Of a stretch of DNA of 64,000 bases, positions 31,721 to 43,780 are shown in pieces. Positions within the stretch are counted from its first letter, which is position 1. The number at the start of each line of letters is the position of its first letter. Under the pieces are notes generated by a model. That model was not told where the DNA came from. It saw only the letters and a program-made list of their open reading frames with translations, and ran no database searches. The translations under genes were made by a program, and so were the position numbers. This stretch comes from Pseudomonas sp. NBRC 111124 (GTDB lineage: Bacteria; Pseudomonadota; Gammaproteobacteria; Pseudomonadales; Pseudomonadaceae), in assembly GCF_001320245.1 (NCBI RefSeq), contig NZ_BCBA01000031.1:1-64000 (forward strand), in the 5' to 3' direction.

Positions 31721-31740
31721 TTGATTGAACGTTCAATCAA
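31721..31740. promoter_or_regulatory. BetI operator (perfect 20-bp palindrome)
   Basis: TTGATTGAACGTTCAATCAA is a perfect 20-bp inverted repeat 70 bp upstream of betI. The ATTGAACGTTCAAT core matches the type of TetR-family site bound by BetI in pseudomonads; choline relieves repression. Confidence 0.85.
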
Positions 31741-31810
31741 AACAAAATAGACTGGCCTTCGCCGAGTCAGCCGCCTGTCGTCTGCTCGCAGGGCCTGAGG
31801 AGATAGCAAG

Positions 31811-32467
31811 ATGCCCAAGGTCGGTATGCAACCCATCCGCCGCCAGCAGTTGATCGAAGCCACATTGCAGGCGGTCGATCAGGTCGGTCTGGGGGACGCC
31901 AGCATTGCGCTGATTGCCCGTTTGGCCGGTGTGTCGAACGGCATCATCAGTCACTACTTTCGGGACAAGAACGGCCTGATCGCAGCGACGATGGGTTACA
32001 TCATGAACATGCTCAACGAAGGCGTTAGAGCACGTCGCCAGGCCCTGACGGACGACAGCCCGCGTGCCCACCTGAAAGTGATCATCGAAGGCAACTTCGA
32101 TGCCAGCCAGGTGAACGGCCCGGCAATGAAAACCTGGTTGGCCTTCTGGGCTTCCAGCATGCACCAGCCCGATTTGCACAGGTTGCAGCGGATCAACGAT
32201 CACCGCCTGTATTCCAACCTGTGCTGCCAGTTCCGCCGCGCCCTGCCGCTCTACCATGCGCGCAAGGCAGCCCGCGGCCTGGCAGCCCTGATCGACGGTC
32301 TGTGGCTGCGTGGCGCTCTGTCGGGAGATGCATTCGACACCGACCAGGCAATACGGATTGCATACGAATACATGGATCTACAACTGGCTAAACAGCACAC
32401 CCTGGACACCAACGACCAGGCCGCTGATCAAGCACGCACGGCCCTTGCCCACCCGGCAGGAGCGTGA
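31811..32467 (+). CDS. betI: HTH-type repressor BetI
   Basis: TetR-family, choline-responsive repressor of the bet genes, 218 residues. The N-terminal helix-turn-helix is '[30 protein letters not shown]' (about 33-62), and the ligand domain includes '[21 protein letters not shown]' and '[15 protein letters not shown]'. The final 20 or so residues ('[19 protein letters not shown]') extend beyond the last helix of the family as I recall it. It is followed 37 nt later by betB. Confidence 0.95.
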   Translation: MPKVGMQPIRRQQLIEATLQAVDQVGLGDASIALIARLAGVSNGIISHYFRDKNGLIAATMGYIMNMLNEGVRARRQALTDDSPRAHLKVIIEGNFDASQVNGPAMKTWLAFWASSMHQPDLHRLQRINDHRLYSNLCCQFRRALPLYHARKAARGLAALIDGLWLRGALSGDAFDTDQAIRIAYEYMDLQLAKQHTLDTNDQAADQARTALAHPAGA

Positions 32468-32504
32468 CGCGCAGCCAACCACACACTGCACTTGCGAGGA
32501 CACT

Positions 32505-33977
32505 ATGGCCCGTTTCGGAACGCAAAAACTCTACATTGATGGCGCTTACGTCGACGCTGGCAGCGATGCCACCTTCGAAGCCATCAACCCGGCTACCGGC
32601 GAAGTCCTCGCCCACGTGCAACGTGCTACCGAGGCTGACGTCGAGAAGGCCGTGGAAAGCGCCGAGCGCGGCCAGAAGGTCTGGGCGGCAATGACCGCCA
32701 TGCAGCGTTCGCGCATCCTGCGCCGCGCCGTCGACATCCTGCGTGAGCGCAACGACGAGCTGGCCATGCTGGAAACCCTGGACACCGGCAAGTCGTACTC
32801 CGAAACCCGTTACGTCGACATCGTCACCGGCGCCGACGTGCTGGAGTACTACGCTGGCCTGGTACCAGCCATCGAGGGTGAGCAGATCCCGCTGCGCGAA
32901 TCGTCTTTCGTCTACACCCGCCGCGAGCCGCTGGGCGTGACCGCCGGTATCGGCGCCTGGAACTACCCGATCCAGATCGCCCTGTGGAAATCCGCCCCGG
33001 CCCTGGCCGCTGGCAACGCGATGATCTTCAAGCCTTCGGAAGTCACTTCGCTGACCACCCTGAAACTGGCCGAGATCTACACCGAAGCCGGCCTGCCAAA
33101 TGGCGTGTTCAACGTCCTGACCGGCAGCGGCCGCGAAGTCGGCACCTGGCTGACCGAGCACCCACGCATCGAGAAAGTCTCCTTCACCGGCGGCACCACC
33201 ACCGGCAAGAAAGTCATGGCCAGCGCCTCGAGCTCGTCGCTCAAGGAAGTCACCATGGAACTGGGCGGCAAGTCGCCACTGATCATCTGCGCCGACGCCG
33301 ACCTGGACAAGGCCGCCGACATCGCCATGATGGCCAACTTCTACAGCTCCGGTCAGGTCTGCACCAACGGCACTCGCGTGTTCATCCCGGCTGAAATGAA
33401 GGCGGCCTTCGAAGCCAAGATCGCCGAGCGCGTTGCCCGCATCCGCGTTGGCAACCCGGAAGACGAGAACACCAACTTCGGCCCGCTGGTCAGCTTCCAG
33501 CACATGGAAAGCGTGCTCGGCTACATCGCCAAGGGTAAAGAAGAAGGTGCCCGCGTGCTGTGTGGCGGCGAGCGCCTGACCGAAGGTGATTTCGCCAAGG
33601 GTGCCTTCGTGGCCCCGACCGTGTTCACCGACTGCACCGACGACATGACCATCGTCAAGGAAGAGATCTTCGGCCCAGTGATGAGCATCCTCACTTACGA
33701 GACCGAAGAAGAAGTCATCCGTCGCGCCAACGACACTGAATACGGCCTGGCCGCCGGTGTCTGCACCAACGACATCTCCCGCGCCCACCGCATCATCCAC
33801 CAGCTGGAAGCCGGTATCTGCTGGATCAACGCCTGGGGCGAATCGCCAGCCGAAATGCCGGTTGGCGGCTACAAGCAGTCCGGCGTCGGCCGTGAGAACG
33901 GTGTCAGCTCGCTGGCTCAATACACTCGCATCAAGTCGGTCCAGGTCGAGCTGGGCGGCTACAACTCGGTCTTCTAA
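32505..33977 (+). CDS. betB: Betaine aldehyde dehydrogenase
   Basis: NAD(P)-dependent oxidation of betaine aldehyde to glycine betaine. The 490-residue aldehyde dehydrogenase has the catalytic Glu in '[10 protein letters not shown]' and Cys in '[15 protein letters not shown]', and the cofactor motif '[11 protein letters not shown]'. I used ATG 32505 ('[19 protein letters not shown]') with GAGGA just upstream. An in-frame extension upstream overlaps betI and is unlikely. It is part of betIBA. Confidence 0.97.
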   Translation: MARFGTQKLYIDGAYVDAGSDATFEAINPATGEVLAHVQRATEADVEKAVESAERGQKVWAAMTAMQRSRILRRAVDILRERNDELAMLETLDTGKSYSETRYVDIVTGADVLEYYAGLVPAIEGEQIPLRESSFVYTRREPLGVTAGIGAWNYPIQIALWKSAPALAAGNAMIFKPSEVTSLTTLKLAEIYTEAGLPNGVFNVLTGSGREVGTWLTEHPRIEKVSFTGGTTTGKKVMASASSSSLKEVTMELGGKSPLIICADADLDKAADIAMMANFYSSGQVCTNGTRVFIPAEMKAAFEAKIAERVARIRVGNPEDENTNFGPLVSFQHMESVLGYIAKGKEEGARVLCGGERLTEGDFAKGAFVAPTVFTDCTDDMTIVKEEIFGPVMSILTYETEEEVIRRANDTEYGLAAGVCTNDISRAHRIIHQLEAGICWINAWGESPAEMPVGGYKQSGVGRENGVSSLAQYTRIKSVQVELGGYNSVF

Positions 33978-34055
33978 GGCCCAGTCCCGCCACGCCCGTG
34001 CCACTGCGCACGGGCGTTCCCGCTCCCTGATCACCGCCAACACGAGGGTACTTCC

Positions 34056-35753
34056 ATGTCCCAAGAATTCGATTACATCATTGTCGGCGCAGGCTCCGCC
34101 GGTAACACCCTGGCCACCCGCCTGACCGAAGACGCCGGCGTCAGCGTGCTGCTGCTGGAAGCCGGTGGCCCCGACTACCGCTTCGACTTCCGCACCCAGA
34201 TGCCAGCCGCCCTGGCCTTCCCGCTGCAGGGCCGCCGCTACAACTGGGCCTACGAGACCGATCCGGAGCCACACATGGACGGCCGCCGCATGGAATGTGG
34301 CCGCGGCAAGGGCCTGGGTGGCTCGTCGCTGATCAACGGCATGTGCTACATCCGCGGCAACGCCATGGACTTCGACGGCTGGGCAGAACTGCCAGGCCTG
34401 GAAGACTGGACCTACCTTGACTGCCTGCCGTACTTCCGCAAAGCCGAAACCCGCGACATCGGCCCGAACGACTACCACGGCGGCGAAGGCCCGGTCAGCG
34501 TGGCCACGCCGAAAGCCGGCAATAACCCGCTGTTCCACGCCATGGTCGAAGCCGGCGTGCAGGCTGGTTACCCGCGCACCGAAGACCTCAACGGCTACCA
34601 GCAGGAAGGCTTCGGCCCGATGGACCGTTCGGTGACCAAGAACGGCCGCCGTTCCAGCACCGCCCGCGGCTACCTGGACCAGGCCAAGAAGCGCCCGAAC
34701 CTGACCATCGTCACTCACGCCCTGACTGATCGTGTGCTGTTCGACGGCAAACGTGCCATTGGCGTGACCTACCTGGTCGGCGACAGCGAAGAGCGCGTCG
34801 AAGCCCGTGCCCGCAAGGAAGTGATCGTCAGCTCCGGCGCCATCGCTTCGCCGCAGCTGCTGCAGCGCTCCGGCGTTGGCCCGCGTGCCCTGCTGGAAAG
34901 CCTCGATATCCCGGTCGTGCACGACCTGCCAGGCGTCGGCGAAAACCTGCAGGACCACCTTGAGCTGTACCTGCAGTACGCCTGCACCCAGCCGGTGTCG
35001 CTGTACCCATCGCTGCTGTGGTGGAACCAGCCGGCCATCGGTGCCGAGTGGATGTTCAAGGGTACCGGTATCGGCGCCAGCAACCAGTTCGAGGCCGGTG
35101 GTTTCATTCGCACCCGCCCTGAATTCGAATGGCCGAACATTCAGTACCACTTCCTGCCGGTCGCAATTAACTACAACGGCTCCAACGGCGTGAAGGAACA
35201 CGGTTTCCAGGCGCACATGGGCTCCATGCGTTCGCCAAGCCGTGGCCGCATCCAGGCCAAGTCGAAGGACCCGCGCCAGCACCCGAGCATCCTGTTCAAC
35301 TACATGGCCACCGAGCAGGACTGGCAGGAATTCCGTGACGGTATCCGCCTGACCCGCGAAATCATGGCCCAGCCAGCGCTGGACCCGTACCGCGGTCGCG
35401 AGATCAGCCCGGGCGAGCACGTGCAAACCGATGAAGAGCTGGACAAGTTCATCCGCGAGCACGCCGAAACCGCCTTCCACCCGTCCTGCTCGTGCAAGAT
35501 GGGCACCGACGACATGGCCGTGGTCGATGGCGAAGGCCGCGTGCATGGCATGAAGGGCCTGCGCGTGGTCGATGCGTCGATCATGCCGATCATCATCACC
35601 GGCAACCTCAACGCCACCACGATCATGATCGCCGAGAAGATCTCGGACAAGATCCGCAACCGCAAGCCGCTGCCGCGCAGCACCGCCAAGTACTACAAGG
35701 CCAACGGTGCACCGGTGAAGGGCAAGCCGATGCGTGAGGTGAAGCAGGGCTAA
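34056..35753 (+). CDS. betA: Choline dehydrogenase
   Basis: Membrane-associated FAD enzyme converting choline to betaine aldehyde. It is a GMC oxidoreductase of 565 residues with the N-terminal dinucleotide site '[18 protein letters not shown]', GMC motifs '[15 protein letters not shown]' and '[17 protein letters not shown]', and the C-terminal His region '[10 protein letters not shown]' and '[25 protein letters not shown]'. It is the third gene of betIBA; a REP pair follows. Confidence 0.97.
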   Translation: MSQEFDYIIVGAGSAGNTLATRLTEDAGVSVLLLEAGGPDYRFDFRTQMPAALAFPLQGRRYNWAYETDPEPHMDGRRMECGRGKGLGGSSLINGMCYIRGNAMDFDGWAELPGLEDWTYLDCLPYFRKAETRDIGPNDYHGGEGPVSVATPKAGNNPLFHAMVEAGVQAGYPRTEDLNGYQQEGFGPMDRSVTKNGRRSSTARGYLDQAKKRPNLTIVTHALTDRVLFDGKRAIGVTYLVGDSEERVEARARKEVIVSSGAIASPQLLQRSGVGPRALLESLDIPVVHDLPGVGENLQDHLELYLQYACTQPVSLYPSLLWWNQPAIGAEWMFKGTGIGASNQFEAGGFIRTRPEFEWPNIQYHFLPVAINYNGSNGVKEHGFQAHMGSMRSPSRGRIQAKSKDPRQHPSILFNYMATEQDWQEFRDGIRLTREIMAQPALDPYRGREISPGEHVQTDEELDKFIREHAETAFHPSCSCKMGTDDMAVVDGEGRVHGMKGLRVVDASIMPIIITGNLNATTIMIAEKISDKIRNRKPLPRSTAKYYKANGAPVKGKPMREVKQG

Positions 35754-35758
35754 ACCTG

Positions 35759-35853
35759 CACCGGCCTTTTCGCGGGGCAAGTCGGACCGCCGCACCGCCG
35801 CTCCTACAGGTATCGCATTCCCCTTGTAGGAGCGGGCTTGCCCCGCGAAGAGG
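35759..35853. repeat. REP pair (BIME) after betA
   Basis: A divergent REP unit (TTTTCGCGGGGCAAGTCGGACC, then GCCGCTCCTACAGG) and an intact inverted copy (TTGTAGGAGCGGGCTTGCCCCGCGAAGAGG). The first unit carries an interrupted stem. Confidence 0.85.
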
Positions 35854-36007
35854 CCCACCCAGGCAGCACATCAAAAGGCACCCTCCGCGGTGCCTTTTGC
35901 ACATCTGCAGAAACGCTTTACAGCCTGCCAATTCATCGGGTTAGAATCGATTGGCACGCGACTTGCCAGTCAAGCCCCCTTCCCGCGATATCCCGGAGTA
36001 CCTGCCT

Positions 36008-37750
36008 TTGGATGCAAGCACCATCAACAGCCTGTTCTTGATCGGCGCATTGCTGGTGGGCGCAAGTATTCTGGTCAGCTCGCTGTCGTCGCGACTGGGC
36101 ATCCCTATTCTGGTCATCATCCTCGCCGTCGGCATGGTCGCCGGTGTCGATGGTGGCGGCATCATCTTCAACAACTACCCGACCGCCTACCTGGTGGGCA
36201 ACCTGGCATTGGCCGTGATCCTTCTCGACGGCGGCCTGCGCACGCGGGTGGCGAGCTTCCGCGTGGCGCTGTGGCCGGCGCTGTCGCTGGCCACTGTCGG
36301 CGTGATGATCACCACCGCGCTCACCGGTATGGTCGCCGCCTGGCTGTTCAACCTGAGCCTGATCCAGGGCCTGCTGATCGGCGCCATCGTTGGTTCCACC
36401 GACGCCGCAGCGGTGTTCTCGCTGCTCGGCGGCAAAGGCCTGAACGAGCGGGTTACCGCCACCCTGGAAATCGAATCGGGCAGCAACGACCCGATGGCGG
36501 TGTTCCTCACCGTCACCCTGATCGACATGATCGCCAGCGGCCAGACCGGCCTGCACTGGAGCCTGCTGGGCCACTTGCTGCGCGAGTTCGGTATCGGCGG
36601 CCTGCTGGGCCTGGGCGGTGGCTGGCTCATGCTGCAGCTGGTCAACCGCATCAACCTGGCCGGCGGCCTGTATCCAATCCTGGTGGTGGCCGGAGGCCTG
36701 GTGGTGTTCTCGCTGACCAACGCCCTGCACGGCAGCGGCTTCCTCGCCGTGTACCTGTGCGGCCTGGTGCTGGGCAACAAGCCGATCCGCAGCCGTCACG
36801 GCATCCTGCACATGCTCGACGGCATGGCCTGGCTGGCGCAGATCGGCATGTTCCTGGTGCTGGGGCTGCTGGTCACGCCCCACGACCTGCTGCCGATCGC
36901 CCTGCCGGCGCTGGGCCTGGCGCTGTGGATGATCCTGGTGGCACGGCCGCTGTCGGTGGTTGCCGCACTGCTGCCGTTCAAGGCCTTCCACGGCCGCGAA
37001 AAGGGCTTCATCTCCTGGGTCGGCCTGCGCGGCGCGGTACCGATCATTCTGGCGGTGTTCCCGCTGATGGCCGGCCTGCCGGACGCCCAGCTGTTCTTCA
37101 ACCTGGCGTTCTTCATCGTGTTGGTATCGCTGCTGGTGCAAGGCACCAGCCTGCCGTGGATGGCCAAGCTGCTGAAGGTCACCGTACCGCCAGACCCGGC
37201 ACCGATTTCCCGCTCGGCCCTTGAAGTGCACGTTACCAGCGAGTGGGAGCTGTTTGTCTACCGCCTGGGCGCGGAAAAGTGGTGCATCGGCGCTGCCCTG
37301 CGCGAGCTGAAGATGCCCGAAGGCACGCGTATCGCCGCATTGTTCCGCGGCGAGCAACTGCTGCACCCGTCCGGCAGTACGGTGCTTGAAGTAGGCGACA
37401 TGCTCTGCGTGATCGGCCACGAACATAACCTGCCGGCACTGGGCAAACTGTTCAGTCAGGCGCCCCAGCGTGGCCTGGACCTGCGCTTCTTCGGCGACTT
37501 CGTGCTCGAAGGCGATGCAGAGCTGGGTGCGGTGGCTGCTCTTTATGGCCTGAAACTGGACGGCCTGGACGCGAAAATGCCACTGGCGCAGTTCATCCGA
37601 CAGAAGGTCGGAGGCGCTCCAGTAGTAGGCGACCAGGTCGAATGGCACGGCACGATCTGGACCGTGGCGACCATGGACGGGAACAAGATCCAGAAAGTCG
37701 GCGTCAGATTCCCCGAGGGAACGCGACCCGGACCAGGATTGTTCCTCTAA
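36008..37750 (+). CDS. nhaP2: Potassium/proton antiporter NhaP2 (CvrA)
   Basis: CPA1-family K+/H+ antiporter that exports potassium to control cell volume and pH. Residues about 1-390 hold the membrane segments ('[15 protein letters not shown]', '[20 protein letters not shown]', '[18 protein letters not shown]'). A TrkA_C-type domain ('[23 protein letters not shown]') and a CorC/HlyC-like C-terminus follow. I propose TTG 36008 as start ('[20 protein letters not shown]'), with GGAG 9-10 nt ahead and a length of 580 residues, as in P. putida homologues. A frame from TTG 35951 adds 19 residues. Confidence 0.92.
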   Translation: MDASTINSLFLIGALLVGASILVSSLSSRLGIPILVIILAVGMVAGVDGGGIIFNNYPTAYLVGNLALAVILLDGGLRTRVASFRVALWPALSLATVGVMITTALTGMVAAWLFNLSLIQGLLIGAIVGSTDAAAVFSLLGGKGLNERVTATLEIESGSNDPMAVFLTVTLIDMIASGQTGLHWSLLGHLLREFGIGGLLGLGGGWLMLQLVNRINLAGGLYPILVVAGGLVVFSLTNALHGSGFLAVYLCGLVLGNKPIRSRHGILHMLDGMAWLAQIGMFLVLGLLVTPHDLLPIALPALGLALWMILVARPLSVVAALLPFKAFHGREKGFISWVGLRGAVPIILAVFPLMAGLPDAQLFFNLAFFIVLVSLLVQGTSLPWMAKLLKVTVPPDPAPISRSALEVHVTSEWELFVYRLGAEKWCIGAALRELKMPEGTRIAALFRGEQLLHPSGSTVLEVGDMLCVIGHEHNLPALGKLFSQAPQRGLDLRFFGDFVLEGDAELGAVAALYGLKLDGLDAKMPLAQFIRQKVGGAPVVGDQVEWHGTIWTVATMDGNKIQKVGVRFPEGTRPGPGLFL

Positions 37751-37785
37751 ACTCCGTCTCTGCCTGATCCACAAGTAGTCTGCCT

Positions 37786-40700
37786 ATGTCCCTGCGCGTG
37801 TACCTTCGCACAGCCCTGCTCGGGTTGTGCCTGTCCCTTTCTGTCGCGGCCAACGCGGCAGAAGCCCCGACCACTGCCAGCATCCAGAACAGCCTCGACA
37901 AGATCGCCGAGCGCAAGCTGCCCGAAGCCGACCAGAAGGCCCTGCAGCAGGTGCTCGAGCAGACCTTGACCTTGCTCAACAGCAAGGAAGACAGCGAGAA
38001 GAAGCTGGCCGCGCTCAAGCAGCAGCTGGCCAGCGCCCCCAAGGAAACCAGCGACAGTCAGAAAGAACTGGCCAGGCTCAAGGAAAGCAAGGCGCAGCCG
38101 GTCGCCCAGCGCTATGCCAGCCTGACCGTGCCGCAGCTCGAGCAGATGCTCAGTGAGCGCAATACCCAGCAGGGCGAGCTGCAGAAGGCGCTGTCCGAAG
38201 CCAATAGCCTGATCATCAACTCGCAGACCCGCCCCGAGCGCGCCCAGGCCGAGATCAGCAACAACCAGACACGCACCCAGCAGATCAACAGCAGCCTAAA
38301 AAGCGGCAAGGACGGTGGCAAGCCGATCAACGCCGACCAGCGCAACCAGCTCAATGCCGAACTGGCCTCGCTCAACGCGCTGACCCTGCTGCGCCGCCAG
38401 GAACTGGCCGGCAACGGCCTGCTGCAAGACCTCGGCAACGCCCGCCACGACCTGCTGATCGAACGTGCCGCGCGCCTGGAGCAGGAAATCCAGGACCTGC
38501 AGACGCTGATCAACGAAAAGCGCCTGGCCCAGTCCCAGCAAACCGTCACCCAGCAGTCGATCGAAGCGCAGAAGGCCGGCGGCAGCAGCCTGCTGGCCAC
38601 CGAGAGTGCGGCCAACCTCAAGCTCTCCGACTACCTGCTGAAAAGCACCGACCGCCTCAACGAACTGACCCAGCAGAACCTGCGCACCAAGCAACAGCTC
38701 GATAGCCTGACCCAGGCCGACCAGGCGCTGGATGAGCAGATCAACGTGCTCAAGGGCAGCTTGTTGCTGTCGAAGATCCTCTACAAGCAGAAACAGGCAC
38801 TGCCGCACCTGAAGCTCGACCGCGACCTGGCCGACCAGATCGCTGACATCCGCCTGTACCAGTTCGAGATCAACCAACAGCGCGAGCAGATGAGCAACCC
38901 GGTGACCTACGTCGACAAGCTGCTGGCCAACCAGCCGCAGGAAGACGTCACACCGCAGCTGCGCAAGGCTTTGCTGGAAGTGGCGATCACCCGCAGCGAC
39001 CTGCTCGAACGCCTGAACCGCGAACTGTCGGCACTGCTCAACGAATCGATCACCCTGCAGCTCAACCAGAAGCAGCTGCTGGGCACCGCCCAGGGCCTGC
39101 GCAACACCCTCGACGAGCAGATGTTCTGGATCCCCAGCAACAAGCCGCTGGACTGGGACTGGTTGCGCCTGGTGCCGGAGCGCTTCCCCGAACAGGTCGC
39201 CAGCCTGCCCTGGGGCTCGGGCATCAAGGAGCTGGCTGACGGTCTGAGCCAACGGCCGCTGCTGTTCCTGCCCCTGCTGCTGGCGATCGGTGGCTTGCTG
39301 TGGCGGCGCAAGTACCTGTACCAGCGGCTGGGCAAGGTGCACCAGGACATCGGCCACTTCCGCCGTGACAGCCAGTGGCACACGCCCCAGGCCATCCTGA
39401 TCAACATCCTCCTGGCGATGCCGGTGAGCCTGGGGCTGGCGCTGTGCAGCTATGCCCTGCAGATCGACGCTCGCGGGCAGAACGCCAACCTCGGCGCGGC
39501 ATTGTGGCAGCTGGCCCAGGCCTGGCTGGTGTTCTATACCGCTTACCGCATCCTTGCCCCCGGCGGCGTGGCGGAAATCCACTTCCGTTGGCACAAGCCG
39601 CAGGTCGAGTTCTTGCGGGGCTGGGTACGTCGGCTGGGTACCGTGGTGCTGGCGCTGGTCGGCGTGGTGGCCGTCGCCGAGCACCAGCCTTCGTCGCTGG
39701 CCGACGACGTGCTCGGTATCGGTGTGGTGCTGACCTGCTACGCGCTGATGGCCTGGCTGCTCAGCCGCCTGCTGCTGAGCAGCCCGGCGCACCGCGACAC
39801 CTCGCTGTTTCGCAAGGCCGTCGGGGTGGCCTTCACCGCCCTGCCGATCGCGCTGTTCGTAGCCGTATGCTTCGGCTACTACTACACCGCGCTGAAGCTT
39901 ACCGACCGGCTGATCTACACTCTCTACCTGCTGCTGTTCTGGCTGGTGATCGAGGCCGCCTTTGTCCGTGGACTGTCAGTGGCGGCGCGGCGCCTGGCTT
40001 ACCAACGCGCGCTGAGCAAGCGCCAGGCCGCCAAGGAAGGGCTGGATGGCGAAGTCATCACCGAAGAGCCGACCCTGGACATCGAACAGGTGAACCAGCA
40101 GTCGCTGCGCCTGATCCGCCTGGCCCTGCTCGGCGGCTTCATCGCCGGCCTGTACTGGGTCTGGTCGGACCTGATCTCGGTGTTCGCCTACCTCAACAAC
40201 TTTGTCCTGTACGAGTACACCAGCGGCACCGGTGCCGCTGCCAGCATGGTGCCGATCAGCCTCGGCGACCTGCTCGGCGCGCTGGTGATCGTCGGCATCA
40301 CCTTCGCCCTGGCCGGCAACTTGCCAGGCCTGCTTGAAGTGCTGGTGCTGTCGCGCCTGAACCTGGCACAAGGCAGCGCCTACGCCACCACCACGCTGCT
40401 GTCGTACACCATCGTCGGTGTCGGCATCGTCAGCACCCTGTCGACCCTCGGGGTCAGCTGGGACAAGCTGCAGTGGCTGGTAGCAGCGTTGTCGGTGGGC
40501 CTGGGCTTCGGCATGCAGGAGATCTTCGCCAACTTCATCTCCGGCATCATGATCCTGTTCGAGCGCCCGGTGCGGATCGGCGACACCATCACCATCGGCA
40601 ACCTTTCCGGTACGGTGAGCAAGATCCGCATCCGCGCCACCACCATCACCGACTTCGACCGCAAGGACATCATCGTCCCCAACAAGACCTTCATCACCGG

Positions 40701-41094
40701 CCAGCTGATCAACTGGTCGCTGACCGACACGGTTACCCGGGTGACGCTGAAGCTGGGCATCGACTACGGCTCCGACCTTGACCTGGTGCGCGACCTGCTG
40801 CTCAAGGGCGCCCACGAGAACCCGCGGGTACTCAAGGACCCGGAACCGATCGTGTACTTCCTCAACTTCGGCGAGAGCTCGCTGGACCACGAGCTGCGCA
40901 TGCATGTGCGTGACCTGGGCGACCGCAACCCGACGCTGGACGAGATCAACCGCTACATCAACCGCGAGTTCAAGGCCCACAACATCAAGATCTCGGTACG
41001 CCAGGTCGAGGTGTTCCTGATGGATCCGAAAGGCGGCAAGCAGCAGCTGATTCCGATGGAGCAACCTAAACCGGATGGCACTGCTTCGGCCTGA
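37786..41094 (+). CDS. mscK: Mechanosensitive channel MscK/KefA family
   Basis: Large MscS-superfamily channel of 1102 residues. Signal peptide about 1-25 ('LSVAANAAEA'), a Gln- and Leu-rich periplasmic coiled-coil region to about 480, a series of membrane segments (about 490-870) and the MscS core (about 890-1085), with pore helix and beta domain 'LGFGMQEIFANFISGIMILFERPVRIGDTITI' (in parts) and 'RKDIIVPNKTFITGQLINWSL'. It protects against hypo-osmotic shock and in E. coli responds to potassium. It lies next to the K+ antiporter nhaP2, which fits a common osmotic theme. Confidence 0.94.
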   Translation: MSLRVYLRTALLGLCLSLSVAANAAEAPTTASIQNSLDKIAERKLPEADQKALQQVLEQTLTLLNSKEDSEKKLAALKQQLASAPKETSDSQKELARLKESKAQPVAQRYASLTVPQLEQMLSERNTQQGELQKALSEANSLIINSQTRPERAQAEISNNQTRTQQINSSLKSGKDGGKPINADQRNQLNAELASLNALTLLRRQELAGNGLLQDLGNARHDLLIERAARLEQEIQDLQTLINEKRLAQSQQTVTQQSIEAQKAGGSSLLATESAANLKLSDYLLKSTDRLNELTQQNLRTKQQLDSLTQADQALDEQINVLKGSLLLSKILYKQKQALPHLKLDRDLADQIADIRLYQFEINQQREQMSNPVTYVDKLLANQPQEDVTPQLRKALLEVAITRSDLLERLNRELSALLNESITLQLNQKQLLGTAQGLRNTLDEQMFWIPSNKPLDWDWLRLVPERFPEQVASLPWGSGIKELADGLSQRPLLFLPLLLAIGGLLWRRKYLYQRLGKVHQDIGHFRRDSQWHTPQAILINILLAMPVSLGLALCSYALQIDARGQNANLGAALWQLAQAWLVFYTAYRILAPGGVAEIHFRWHKPQVEFLRGWVRRLGTVVLALVGVVAVAEHQPSSLADDVLGIGVVLTCYALMAWLLSRLLLSSPAHRDTSLFRKAVGVAFTALPIALFVAVCFGYYYTALKLTDRLIYTLYLLLFWLVIEAAFVRGLSVAARRLAYQRALSKRQAAKEGLDGEVITEEPTLDIEQVNQQSLRLIRLALLGGFIAGLYWVWSDLISVFAYLNNFVLYEYTSGTGAAASMVPISLGDLLGALVIVGITFALAGNLPGLLEVLVLSRLNLAQGSAYATTTLLSYTIVGVGIVSTLSTLGVSWDKLQWLVAALSVGLGFGMQEIFANFISGIMILFERPVRIGDTITIGNLSGTVSKIRIRATTITDFDRKDIIVPNKTFITGQLINWSLTDTVTRVTLKLGIDYGSDLDLVRDLLLKGAHENPRVLKDPEPIVYFLNFGESSLDHELRMHVRDLGDRNPTLDEINRYINREFKAHNIKISVRQVEVFLMDPKGGKQQLIPMEQPKPDGTASA

Positions 41095-42600
<1,506 letters not shown>

Positions 42601-42616
42601 TCTTCAAGGAACCGAC

Positions 42617-43051
42617 ATGTCCGATCCACTGGTAATCCCTTGCCCACACTGCAACGGCCTCAACCGCCTGCCGGCAGAGCGCCTGGGTGATGCCCCTAAA
42701 TGCGGCCGCTGCAAAAAGGACGTGTTGCTCAGCACGCCATTCGAGCTCAGCGAGGCCAACTATGCCAGCCAGATCAAGGGCGATCTGCCGCTGCTGATCG
42801 ATGTCTGGGCCGACTGGTGCGGCCCCTGCAAATCCTTTGCCCCGACCTTCGAACAGGCCGCCCGCCAACTCAGCGGCCGCTGCCGCCTGGCCAAGCTCGA
42901 CAGCGAAGCCAACCGCAACCTGGCCGGGCAACTGGGCATCCGCTCGATTCCTAGCTTGATCCTGTTCAAGAACGGCCGCGAAATTAGCCGCCAGGCTGGA
43001 GCGTTTCCACTGCAGTCGTTGCTGGAGTGGGTGCGTAGCCAAGGGGTCTAG
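42617..43051 (+). CDS. trxC: Thioredoxin 2 (TrxC)
   Basis: Zinc-containing thioredoxin of 144 residues. The N-terminal zinc knuckle has 'CPHC' and 'CGRCKK', the active site is 'DWCGPCKSF', and the cis-Pro lies in 'GIRSIPSLILFKNGREI'. ATG 42617 ('MSDPLVIPCPHCNGLNR') has AAGGA about 6 nt upstream. It is likely co-transcribed with selO. It converges on higA with a 3-nt gap. Confidence 0.96.
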   Translation: MSDPLVIPCPHCNGLNRLPAERLGDAPKCGRCKKDVLLSTPFELSEANYASQIKGDLPLLIDVWADWCGPCKSFAPTFEQAARQLSGRCRLAKLDSEANRNLAGQLGIRSIPSLILFKNGREISRQAGAFPLQSLLEWVRSQGV

Positions 43052-43054
43052 TTT

Positions 43055-43411
43055 TCAAACGCCTGCCAATAGGGACTCGTAGGGAATGCGCAGACCATCA
43101 TGCAGGCGCTTGATCATGGAAAGGCTTAGCCCGCGCTTTCCATTAAGAACTTCCGAGACCCGCCCGCTCGGACCGATGAAGGGTTCAAGATCTCGTGCCG
43201 TAAGCCCCTGTTGATCCATACAAAATTTGATGGCTTCAATCGGGTTTGCAGGATGAATCGGATAGTGCTGGTTTTCGTACACCTCGATCAGTGTCACCAG
43301 CACTTCCATTTCATCAGCTTCTGGCGTACCAGCTTGTGCCTGGAAAATAGCTTCTAGTCGCTGAAAGGCCGCTCGAAGATCGTCATCATTGCGGATTGGC
43401 TTAATATTCAC
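43055..43411 (-). CDS. higA: Antitoxin, HigA family
   Basis: A 118-residue antitoxin with a C-terminal helix-turn-helix ('GLTARDLEPFIGPSGRVSEVLNGKRGLSLSMIKRL', about 68-102). I chose GTG 43411 ('MNIKPIRNDDDLRAAF'), with GGAG upstream. This overlaps the last codons of the toxin gene by 11 bp, so translation is coupled. Toxin-first order is the HigBA layout. The pair is AT-richer than its neighbours, in keeping with horizontal transfer. Confidence 0.9.
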   Translation of the reverse strand: MNIKPIRNDDDLRAAFQRLEAIFQAQAGTPEADEMEVLVTLIEVYENQHYPIHPANPIEAIKFCMDQQGLTARDLEPFIGPSGRVSEVLNGKRGLSLSMIKRLHDGLRIPYESLLAGV

Positions 43412-43709
43412 AGATTGTCTCCACGTCAATCTCGTCATAGCGCCTGTGCGTGCCGACGAATTTCACCCAGGCAATACCGGCTCGATACTGCATTTCGACC
43501 ACAAGCCGGTACTTGTTACCTCCGATGTTAAAGACCACGCGGTTGTTGCCACATATGCTGGCGTTGCCAATCTGATCCTTTACATCTTGAGGCGTTCGCC
43601 AGATGGCCTTGATGGCCATATCGTGCCAGCTTTGCAAGGGCGCCTTGGCATCTTCATACCCGGGTAATTCCCAGAACTTCACCAAGGTGCTTTTGGCAAT
43701 GACGCGCAT
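43401..43709 (-). CDS. higB: Toxin, HigB family mRNA interferase
   Basis: A 102-residue protein of the HigB toxin family, predicted to cleave mRNA on the ribosome. Recognisable parts are 'MRVIAKSTLVKFWELPGYEDAKAPLQSWH', 'ICGNNRVVFNIGGNKYRLVVEMQYRAGIAWVKFVGTHRRYDEID' (read in parts), ending 'VETICEY'. I used ATG 43709, placed 8 nt after GGGAGAT, which is also part of the upstream palindrome. It is followed by higA in overlap. Confidence 0.9.
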   Translation of the reverse strand: MRVIAKSTLVKFWELPGYEDAKAPLQSWHDMAIKAIWRTPQDVKDQIGNASICGNNRVVFNIGGNKYRLVVEMQYRAGIAWVKFVGTHRRYDEIDVETICEY

Positions 43710-43713
43710 GCAA

Positions 43714-43741
43714 GCATATCTCCCGTTTTGGGAGATTATGC
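43714..43741. promoter_or_regulatory. Palindromic operator of higBA overlapping the higB ribosome site
   Basis: ATCTCCC-GTTTT-GGGAGAT (43718-43736) is a perfect 7-bp dyad, extended by GCATA/TATGC outside it with one offset base. On the minus strand its inner half GGGAGAT is also the only Shine-Dalgarno-like sequence for higB. It probably binds HigA or the HigBA complex. Confidence 0.7.
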
Positions 43742-43780
43742 TCGGGGCCCGCGTATCGCGCAAGGGATTGAGTGTAACGC

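Noticed and set aside
31390..31728. A 112-codon frame between betT and betI
   Set aside because: No ribosome site, no recognisable motif, and it runs into the BetI operator.
32388..35858. Open frame of 1156 codons antisense to betB and betA
   Set aside because: It mirrors two well-supported genes; GC-rich third positions leave the opposite strand open. The product is low-complexity and no ribosome site or family is recognisable.
35933..37774. Open frame of 613 codons antisense to nhaP2
   Set aside because: Gln-, His- and Arg-rich translation typical of a shadow frame over a membrane protein gene.
43714..43741. Rho-independent terminator at the higBA dyad
   Set aside because: The loop is T-rich but no T run follows the stem on either strand; the position before a start codon fits an operator better.
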